From Prosapia bicincta (taxonomy: Eukaryota > Arthropoda > Insecta > Hemiptera > Cercopidae): a DNA stretch of 64,000 bases. Numbering within the stretch: the stretch's first letter is position 1; the number at the start of each line of letters is the position of its first letter. Made by a program: the position numbers and the translations under genes. The notes beneath the pieces are model-generated. The model saw only the letters and a program-made list of their open reading frames with translations. It searched no databases and had not been told where the DNA came from. Positions 55,811 through 64,000 of the stretch are shown here, piece after piece. The stretch covers positions 32,771,212 through 32,835,211 of the forward strand of contig JBAIZL010000008.1 in the NCBI GenBank assembly GCA_036971475.1, written 5' to 3'.

Positions 55811-55953
55811 GTACTTAGGACACAAGAAGGAAATGAAGCACAAGTGTGCTTCTTCATCATCCAGCTACTGCTTCTGAAAACTGCAGACTTCAGAAATAGA
55901 GTTCAAGAGTTTGTGAAAGAAAATTCTCCAGAACACTGGAAGCAGTCTAATTG
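55811..55953 (+). CDS. MED23: MED23 exon
   Basis: 143 bp between aattag and gtattg: VLRTQEGNEAQVCFFIIQLL, LLKTADFRNRVQEFVKENSP, EHWKQSN. Conserved MED23 EGNEAQVC-FIIQLLLL and FRNRV-EFVKENSPEHW blocks. It starts in phase 0 after the exon ending at 45549 and ends with two bases (TG) of a Trp codon completed at 61347. Confidence 0.96.
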
Positions 55954-56817
55954 GTATTGTTATTTCTATTTCTGTATATATATATATATATCTATTAAGC
56001 AAAACATTGAATCCAAATTTACTTCAAATAAAATAAAACTAAAATAAGTTGTGTGTGTGTTGGGGGGGAGGGTGTTGTATACAAGATTTTTGGACTAGAT
56101 AGGAGACTGACTTGCCTTAGTAATATTTCTTTCTGTAATTTTAGTATGGACATACTTGAATACTAAAATGATATGTCATGGAGAAACTAAAGCATCACAG
56201 ATGTGTATTGAATTACAGTATCACATAGAAGCAGAAGTATGTATTTAAAAGTTATATTGTGTCATATATTGTATAAACTTATAGGTATTGAAAAAAAAGT
56301 ATGTCAGAAGGAAGGTATGTGGAGTTATATTGTGAATGGAGTTGTCTGCTATTATGTTAGCCAAGTCAAATTGTTAGATACAATTGGTAATGTAAACAAT
56401 AGACCTGGTAAGACTTTCTTCTTAAAGTGTACATATTAATTTACAAGTGAACAAAGCATTTTTTAAATTAAGACAAATGAAAACCCTGGGGTTATAGATT
56501 GGGCCACTCTGCTGGTAATTATATAGGTTAGATTTTTATGCATACTTTATTTATTTTACAACTTATGTTTTAAAGTATATTTACTGGTCCCAAGTTGTGC
56601 ATTTTCCTTCTAGTTATAAGATATTATTTAATCCCTTTCCTTGATTGATATTTCTTGTATTCATAAAAGTAAAATTGTATTTTTTCTAAAATAAGTTTAA
56701 ACAGTATTGTTGTCTAAAGAACGAATTAAGTTTCTTAATAAATCTAGGACCAGTAGATGGTATAGTCTAAGAAATTATAAAAACTTTTGTGAAAGATACT
56801 CAGAGATAAACAATATA
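55954..56817. other. MED23 intron, small PLE-B1 scrap
   Basis: GATTTTTGGACTAGATAGGA and GACTTGCC at 56085-56115 are a remnant of the PLE-B1 terminus. The rest shows nothing. Confidence 0.5.
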
Positions 56818-57720
56818 TGAGGTCTGTTCAAAAAATACGCGGACTGTTTGAATTACTTGGCTCAAGTTAGTTTCAGGAGAATCTGCTTGGTGTCGCTAGG
56901 TTCGTATAAATCAGCGGATTAAGACGCGGTATTTCAGTCGCAAATTTCTTCATTTGTTGATGAGTTACACCCATATAGAAAAGAGTGTTTTTTTTCGTTT
57001 CTCAGATTGTAAAATGGACGGCTTGAAGGAGCAATGAATTGCTGTCAAATTTTGTGTAAAACTAGGGAAATCTGCAACAGAAACATTTGCCATGCTTAAC
57101 ACGGCCTATGGCGATGTTGCCATGAAGCGTACTGCATGTTTCAAGTGGCATGAACGTTTCAAGGTTGGCCGACAGTCGATTGATGACGATGAGCGTCCTG
57201 GACGTCCTTCAACGTCAACTGACGACCCACACGTTGACAAAATCAACACCCTGGTTCACGAAAATCGACGTCTGACCATTAGGGAGCTTTCCGAAGAGTG
57301 TGGGATATCTGTTGGATCTTGTTATGAGATTTTGACCGAAAAATTGAAGATGCACCGCGTCGCTGCGAAATTTGTACCACGCCTGATGACCGACGACCAA
57401 AAAGCCAATCGCATCCAGGTTTGTCGGGAATGCTTGATCGTTCAAATGAAGATGAGAACTTATTGTCAAGAATTATAACCGGTGATAAATCATGGGTGTA
57501 TGGTTACAACATTGAAATGAAGGTCCAATCAACCCAATGGGTGAGTCAAACGTCCGCAAGACCCAAAAAAGCTCGCCAAGTTCGGTAGAATGTCAAGGTG
57601 ATGCTGACAGTTTTTTTTATGCTAAGGGTGTTGTTTACTACGAGTACCTTCCTGAAGGCTCTACAGTCAACCAGATTACCTACATTGAAGTACTGAAACG
57701 TCTGAGGGACGCCGTCCAAC
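56818..57720 (+). mobile_element. Mariner element, 3' part replaced
   Basis: Begins TGAGGTCTGTTCAAAAAATA after TA. Transposase frame 57092-57478 (ACFKWHERFKVGRQSIDDDE) carries the same in-frame TGA upstream (LKEQ*IAVKFC), the same -1 shift after NRIQVCRE and the same TAG after ARQV as the copy at 46995-48310. The sequence stops at CGCCGTCCAAC (57720), where an unrelated retrotransposon begins. The last third including HHDNAPAH and the 3' terminus is absent. Confidence 0.9.
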
Positions 57721-59532
57721 AAAAACGGCATTCCTCAAGGAGGAATAATTTGCCCCAACCTATTTATTATCGCCCTCAACGACATGGCAGACGAGTTTCC
57801 ACCTGAGGTAGATAGTATGAGTTTTGCCGACGATATAACGATCTGGGTCACATCCACAGATCATATAAAAGCATGTGAAATCCTTCAGTCCTCACTGGAT
57901 AAATTCACTAATTGGTGCTCTGAATGGTCTCTAACTATATCGGCGGAGAAGACCGATTGCACTTTTTTCACCCGTCGAAATAAATTGGGTTTTTTCGCTC
58001 CCGAACTCAAAATACTTGGCAAGCGATTGAAATATAATAGGTCCCCTAAACTACTAGGGATCCTTTTGGATCCGAAACTGCGATGGGGTAGTCATATGGA
58101 GTATGTTATGGAAAAATGTGTATCAAGACTTAATGCTCTCAAAGCCGTGGCCAGCCGCGATTGGGGCGCCGATACAACTACTCTAAAGATGTTTTATATT
58201 GCCTTCTTGAGATCTAAGGCAACCTATGCATGTGAAGTGTGGGGTTCGATGGTGAAATCTCACCTGAAACTCTACAATCTGCTGCAATTCGTTTATGCTT
58301 GGGGTGCACCAAAACCACCTCTATAGCAGCCATGGAGATTGAATTGGGAGTTGAACCTATTGGACTCTATATCGATAAAAAAACATGGACCAAATACTTG
58401 TCAATAAAGGCTCTTACACGAATCCACCCATTAAGTAACATTGTGTCATATGATTCCAACATAAAGCAGTCATGCAGCTATAAAATTAATCAACTGTCCA
58501 CCAAAATGCCTTGTTTTGTCCCAGTGAAAATTCTGACACTATATGGAGCCCCCAAGTAGATGGCCCGAAATAAACATTGCACTCAACCTGCCACATGAGG
58601 TGAGCAAGAAAGATCATTTACAAATATTAAAAACAATAACATTAAACATGATTCAATCTCAATACAAAAGCTACATAAAAATATTCACAGATGGGTCGCT
58701 CGACCGGGGGAAGAGCTTATTGGGGGCAGGCTACTATAATGAATCGAACGGAGACTGTTTTTACATTCCAGCCAATTCCAATTCCAGCATGGATACTGAG
58801 CTTTTGGCTATAAGTGCAGCCCTGACTAGCTGTGTGCATTTAAAGGGTAATTCAAAAATATGCATCCTATCGGATTCGAAAGCCGCCCTTTAGTCATTGT
58901 TAAGTAATTCTACAAGTTCATACTCGTTTCGAATATCAGAAATAAGAAAAACCATCCTAGAACTAGTGGACTGCGGGAAGGAATTAACTCTTCAATGGGT
59001 ATCTGCCCATTGCAGAGTACCCGGAAATGAAAAGGCTGACAAAATTGCGAAAATAGCCACAACCATGGAACCAACAGATGAAGGCAAACACTCCCTGCTA
59101 CATTGCAAAAGTGTAAGCAGGGAAGTTTTCCGAAAACTTTGGTGTGAAAATTGGGAAAAAGAGTCTACAGGTCGACACCTTTACCAGCTCTAACCAGAAC
59201 CACCAGTCGAGGACAAATATAGGGAAGTAGCACGATCAACAGCATCTTTTGCTGCCAGAGCAAGAACCGGCCATCTGGTGACACAGGAGTACCTATTTCG
59301 TTTTAATCTCAGAGTCTCCGTTGTGTGCACTCTGTGGTGTGGAGAGCGAAACAATTGAACACATCCTGCTGAACTGCCCTTACCCATTACCTACAAAAGA
59401 CATCCTCAGACCAATTGTGACAAAGTGGCAAGATATTCTAGTTAAGAAGAACCTGTGGACCATAGCATCATATATATATCGTGGACATCGGGCCATCGGC
59501 TATAGTTAAGCTGGAAGCCTGCACGAAGAAGT
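57721..59532 (+). mobile_element. 5'-truncated non-LTR retrotransposon (RT + RNase H)
   Basis: Joins the mariner at 57720/57721 within the RT palm: NGIPQGGIICPNLFIIALND, then FADDITIWVTS (catalytic FADD at about 57826), KTDCTFFTRR and LKYNRSPKLLGILLDPKLRW (58025-58085). After a frameshift near 58300 an RNase H domain follows: IFTDGSLDRGKSLLGAGYYN, DTELLAISAAL, ILSDSKAAL, a TAG at 58891-58893, then LQWVSAHCRVPGNEKADKIA (D-E-D-D residues present). Near the end CALCGVESETIEHILLNC is a CCHC-like motif. RT-RNaseH-CCHC order points to the I group of non-LTR elements. Non-functional: 5'-truncated with at least three lesions. Confidence 0.88.
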
Positions 59533-60735
59533 AAGTATACCAAGTACGTCGATTTTCTTAAAGACTTTTCTTGCTCAACTGCTTACTCACCTGATGTGTT
59601 TGAACATTTGGATGTTGTTAAACTAGGCTTATAAGGTAACAATATGTGTTAAAAGTTGAAGACAAAGTTAGTGTCGTGGTTAAAAAATGTCAGTTATGAT
59701 CAACAAGGATCAATTAATGCTCTTTTACGAATTACCCCACTTTGAAAAGTTTTTGAGTCTTCTGATGAAAACCTACCAAACCAAATACAGTAAAGGAAAG
59801 CATAATTGAACCCCTTCAAGTTTAGCAACCACTTTCAGGGAACACTCTCCTCAGCCAGATCCTAGTGAGAATTGAATTAGAAATCCATTCTGCTTTCCTG
59901 AAATAGTAAAAATCTAGAGTCTTTTAGAAGAGGAACAAGATCAACTTGTAAACCTAACGACAGTGGTATATTATAAAATGTTTTTAATAGAGAGAACATT
60001 GTAGAATTTGGTTGACAGTACGTAAAGACTACAAAGCATTCAGTGATAAGGCAATGAAGATAATACTAACTTTTCCAAATACCTACCGATGTACACAGGC
60101 ATTCTCAACTATGTACTTCATGAAAAATAAATATAGGAATTGGCTTGATATGCATTATGATTTCAGAGGAAAAGTGTCAGTATGGAACCTAACATTCCTG
60201 AAATTATTAACTCAAAGGACAGATTTAACTCATCTTTTTGTAATTATTGTCAAGTTGTGAGTTAATTAAATTGCATTGTATAATAATTTTAAACTAATAA
60301 TATTCTCATTATCCTATTTGTATTTAATAGTCTTTTCTGTTTATCATAATCAAAATAGACTTATTATACTTATTTTTACTTTGTTAAACCCTTGTTCCAA
60401 ACAAGATAATAATATAAATAAGTTTAAAGAATTTTTCCAGAACCTACAAACTTTAACATGTTAAAAATCTTACTTTTAGTATCTTGAATTATCTTTAAAC
60501 TAATTGAATGTACTATTAATTGACTTGTGTTAGCATCAAATTTAATTTTCATATGTAAGAACAGTTTCCATCTTGAAGTAAGTGGGTAGGCAAACCATAT
60601 AATACTTACTAATGACTAATATAACTCAAATTATTTTGCATGTGTTCTGCAATTAAGGTTTAAGAATTTAAGGGGTTCTTGCTAATAGAGCAACCGATGA
60701 GATGGTCCTTGATAAAATTTTGTTGGGAACCACTG
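59533..60735 (+). mobile_element. hAT transposase C-terminal relic (ZBED5-like)
   Basis: Broken frames read YVDFLKDFSCSTAYSPDVFE (59545), LEEEQDQLVNLT (59925), then open 60012-60260: VRKDYKAFSDKAMKIILTFP, AFSTMYFMKNKYRNWLDMHY, the hAT dimerisation region of the ZBED5/SCAND3-like group. The family motif LC-AGFS appears as RCTQAFS. A hAT-type 3' terminus TTGGGAACCACTG lies at 60723-60735. The 5' part is lost. Confidence 0.75.
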
Positions 60736-61346
60736 GAGTAGTAGGCCTAGTAGAGTACAGTATATCGGATGTTTGGAGACTAATTAGATATATTTGTGAT
60801 AAATAACTACAGTACTGTACAAAATAAGAGACTTGTTTCTTGTCTTTGTCTTAAAATATGACACATATTAGCAAGGAATGCTATAATTTTGGCAACCATC
60901 GTGAATACCAAACGTGTGAATAGTAAGGGTCTACTGTATAACAAGATAATTGTGATTATTGTACAGTAGAAATTGAAAATGTAATGGCTTACTTTCAAGA
61001 ATGAACATAAACTTACAAGTGTCTAAACTTAAGTTACAATTAGGCCATGAAACATGTTAGAAACTAAATTCTTTTTACCAATGCAGTAAATAATTGTCAT
61101 TCTTTCCAAATGGTTTTGAATTCTAACAGTGTTGAAACCCATTTGAGCAAGCCATGTAGCCAAAGATATAAATAGATAGGAAAATAATGAGAATAAAGGT
61201 TCAAAATACAGACAGAACTTGACAATGAACCTTAAGGTTATAAAATATGTCTAATGTGGTGTGATGTATTTTAATATTTGTTTTTTACCCATGTAAAATT
61301 TATAAAATTGTTATTGTTTTTATAGTAAAAAAAACTAATATTTCAG
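60736..61346. other. MED23 intron, possible pogo-type scrap
   Basis: TAGTAAGGGTCTACTGTA at 60920-60938 resembles a pogo terminus; no left partner is clear. Confidence 0.4.
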
Positions 61347-61488
61347 GCATGAAAAACATTTGGCATTTCATCGAAAGTATCCGGAAAAATTTGCTCCAGA
61401 AGGAATTTTAGAACAAACTGGAGGATCTTCTTCACCTTACCAATCACTACCAGTTTATTTTGGCAATGTATGTCTCAGATTCTTACCT
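61347..61488 (+). CDS. MED23: MED23 exon (last in window)
   Basis: 142 bp between tttcag and gtgagt. Completes the split Trp, then HEKHLAFHRKYPEKFAPEGI and LPVYFGNVCLRFLP. Matches MED23 NYHKKYPEK and YFGNVCLRFLPV. It ends in phase 0; the following exon (VFDIVIHR-like) is not in the remaining 2.5 kb. Confidence 0.96.
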
Positions 61489-61805
61489 GTGAGTACAAAC
61501 CATTTCATTACTCTTTATAAGTTATATGCTTATTTTTTCCTTACATTTTGAATGTGGAAGGTAAGATGTACATATGTATTGCTGCTAGCTATATGAGGCT
61601 AAAACTAGGGAGGGTGTATGTGAGAGTATGTTTATGTTTGTTCTTATAAAGTTTTATTTATATCATCATAATTACACCCAGATTTAATTTGACCTATATC
61701 CCTAGGCCCAAAATTTATGCCTTCCCGCTTGTAGGGAAAAAACTCACAAAGATTTTAAAACTAATTTAATAATAAATATGCTTATTTATATAAAACGTTT
61801 ATTAA
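61489..61805. other. MED23 intron, nothing recognised
   Basis: AT-rich. Confidence 0.6.
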
Positions 61806-63217
61806 CCCTTTAATTAGCAACATGTGTCTGCCCTGATGTGGCCCTAGGGAGCAACACGTGTTTGCCCTGATGCGCCCCTAGGGAGCAACATGTTACTGCC
61901 CTGATGTGGCCCTAGGGAGCAACATATTTTTTAAAAATTTGTAGACTTTTTCTTTTTTATACTTTAAATTTTTTAGGTAGTTGTTTATAAGAGCGGCCAC
62001 CTACGATATTTTGGAAAAAATTGTTCAAAACCACCAAATAGGATGATATCCACAAGATTTTATTTTGACTGAGGAAAGTTACTTTATTTTCAATTTAAAG
62101 TAGGGTAAAAAATTCAGTGCGGAGGCGTAAGTTGTGAATGGGCGCGGAGTGATACAAATGATTCGTAACGTCACAGTGCGGAGCTTCGGCCACTGAGTGG
62201 TACAGTGAAGTCACGTTTACCTTAAGTGTGTAGATATTTAAGAAACATTTTGGCTTAATTTTCATGGTTTTGCATACATATATTTAAATATACTTCTAAA
62301 GTCTCCAGTTAGGATACATTTGATTTTAAATTTATACATTGCTATATACCAATATTAAAATATACTTAGAAAGTGTCCAGTCGGGTTAGATTTGGTTTTA
62401 ATTTTATACATTAACTAAAAGGTTAAATGTATAAAATTAGAACCAAATCTATCCTGACTGGATATTTCATAGATATATTTCAATATAGATATATAAAATT
62501 CACCTTCCCTGGCAATAACAAAAATAATAGTTATCAATATAATAGCTTCAAGACATGTTTTTGTTTCAAAAAGTTTAAGTTGCTAAAACACCAACTACAG
62601 TTGTGACGTCACGAAACATTTGTACCACTGCGCCCGTTCACAACTTATGCCTCCGCACTGAATTTTTTACCCTACTTTAAATTGAAAAAAGTAACTTTCT
62701 TCAGTAAAAAAAATCTTGTGGATATTGTCCTATTTGGTGGTTTTGAACAATTTTCCAAAATATCGTAGGTGGCCGCTCTTATAAACAACTACCATTTTTT
62801 AAATTATAGTAATAATAGTTTATATTTCTTTTTTATTTACTTATTTTCTCATGTTAACCAAACTTTACCTTGTGTTTAGTGATAATTTCTGGGCTAAAAA
62901 TTATCTGGTTATCTTTTTTTTCCTTGTAAAATATTTATTCATTGTAAAATGGCACACAAACTTCAAAACTATCTGTAAATACGTGGGAAAAGCATAGACT
63001 TTGTATACAAAAGAATGGTGACTATGTACTCTGTGTAGTATTTATTGTCCAAATAGTTGCAAATTTAACCTAGAATACAGCACAATACACAGAATAACAA
63101 ATCATAAATGTCTGGTAGTGCTAATCTGAGAGAAACGGTAGAACGTACAAATACGGTAATGCTCCCGCTAGCCATTGCACGATCTCTCGTATTGGAATGT
63201 GAATACTAACCAAAGGG
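61806..63217. mobile_element. TTAA-flanked element with nested giant hairpin
   Basis: Flanked by TTAA (61802-61805, 63218-63221), termini CCCTTTAATTAGCAACA and, inverted, CCCTTTGGTTAGTATTC, as in piggyBac-like elements. The left subterminal region holds three 34-bp repeats (61818-61925, AGCAACATGTGTCTGCCCTG). A long-inverted-repeat insertion lies at 61976-62793. No transposase is visible. Confidence 0.5.
61976..62793. mobile_element. Long-terminal-inverted-repeat (foldback) element
   Basis: Arms of about 170-230 bp: GGTAGTTGTTTATAAGAGCG (61976) and CGCTCTTATAAACAACTACC (ending 62793), continuing inward through CAGTGCGGAGGCGTAAGTTG and its complement. A second nested inverted pair lies at 62372-62472 (CCAGTCGGGTTAGATTTGGT / ACCAAATCTATCCTGACTGG). 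AT-rich flanks (ATTTTTTA) could be an 8-9-bp target duplication. No coding capacity. Confidence 0.8.
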
Positions 63218-63221
63218 TTAA

Positions 63222-64000
63222 TGAGTTTACTCAAATAACAAGATTATAAAGATTAAAACTTTAAAGCCAATTTATAAAGCCTTACTTCTTGCTTTTTATT
63301 TGACCAATTATATTATTACGTCATTGTACAGCATCTCTTGGATTAGCTTCCTCTCAATGATGTCTATCTCTCATGGTAGATTATCGATCTTAAGAAGTCT
63401 GTTATTGATTGAAGGGTGGTAATCTTTCTTTCTTCCATGCAGTTTCTGGCAGGACCACTAAGATATCCTTTATGCAATGTCAAGATTGGATGAATACCAA
63501 CTGCATCAATATGACACAAAACTTTGCTAATGCCAGTAATGGTCAATTTCATTTTCTTTCTTTCTAGCTTTTTATAGTCCTCTCTACAACAATAGTACAG
63601 CTTATAGATGTATAGCCATATCTGTTATAAACATAAATACATTCTGTCCTTGCCTGCATTGAATTTCTGTGTGTAGACACAAAGTATAGATTTAAAGTTA
63701 TCTTATCTAATTAAGTAAAGTTATACTATAATAATAAAAATCACCTTCGATTCTTAAAAATTGTAAACTTCTTATTTACACAGGAAAAATTTGCCTAAAA
63801 GTGCCAAGTTGACATTCAGTGGTTTTAAAGAGCTTAAACTGTGTGAATGTTCAGGGATTACTGTATAAAAAACAGTTTTAGGTTTCTATGCGAATTAAAA
63901 TTTTTAAAAAAATTAATGCTATTTGGTAAAATTGTACTTTTTATATAAATATTGACAAAAATACTGTAGTGTTATTGGGATATTATCTGTCTCTTATATT
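63222..64000. other. MED23 intron, nothing recognised
   Basis: AT-rich to the end of the window; no exon matching the next MED23 block is visible. Confidence 0.6.

Overview
This is an AT-rich animal genomic window, most likely from an arthropod. Two things point that way: a spliced metazoan Mediator gene, and the mobile-element mix (mariner, a DD41D Tc1/mariner element with a DUF4817-like N-terminus, pogo/Tigger, hAT, piggyBac-like, and GIY-YIG Penelope-like elements). The species cannot be fixed from the sequence.

Host gene: one gene spans the window on the + strand, the Mediator tail subunit MED23. Thirteen consecutive internal coding exons (4412-4544 to 61347-61488) join in frame with GT/AG splice sites and encode about 884 residues. 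They correspond to roughly residue 100 to 940 of the vertebrate protein. The first exons lie upstream of base 1 and the last ones beyond base 64000. No other host gene is visible, so everything else is MED23 intron.

Mobile DNA: the introns are filled with Penelope-like elements (PLEs). I separate five families by their 3' ends. PLE-A is at 2008-3600 (-). PLE-B has coding copies at 4604-5470, 16672-17290 and 21086-23275, plus many 3'-end foldbacks. PLE-C has a nearly full copy at 24317-26992 (-), a second at 50292-52990 (+), and many fragments. PLE-D and PLE-E are seen only as 3' ends (5601, 7687, 14585-14862). They are almost always flanked by (TA)n tracts and often sit head to head as inverted pairs, including a 238-bp-class perfect palindrome at 17602-17845 and a nearly 2-kb-arm inverted repeat at 48366-52990. 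Other elements are two sibling mariners (46995-48310, 56818-57720), a third mariner relic (34905-35750), a DD41D element (54665-55683), pogo/Tigger relics (440-1497, 15345-16111, 31892-33286), a pogo-type MITE pair (41973-42292, 53407-53830), three elements with TTAA target sites (9262-10363, 12613-13667, 61806-63217), and a mariner/non-LTR/hAT chain (56818-60735). A 53-bp satellite of about 37 units lies at 36728-38690.

Main discovery candidate: each PLE family carries near its 3' end a compact hammerhead-ribozyme-like fold (stem I, 7-nt core, stem II hairpin, GAAA, tiny palindromic stem III, cleavage base). PLE-D and PLE-E have the canonical CUGAUGA core. PLE-A, PLE-B2 and PLE-C instead have UUGACAA or UCGACAA, in which the catalytic 3-8 base pair C-G is replaced by U-A. 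This covariation recurs in three families and in 11 of 12 PLE-C copies.
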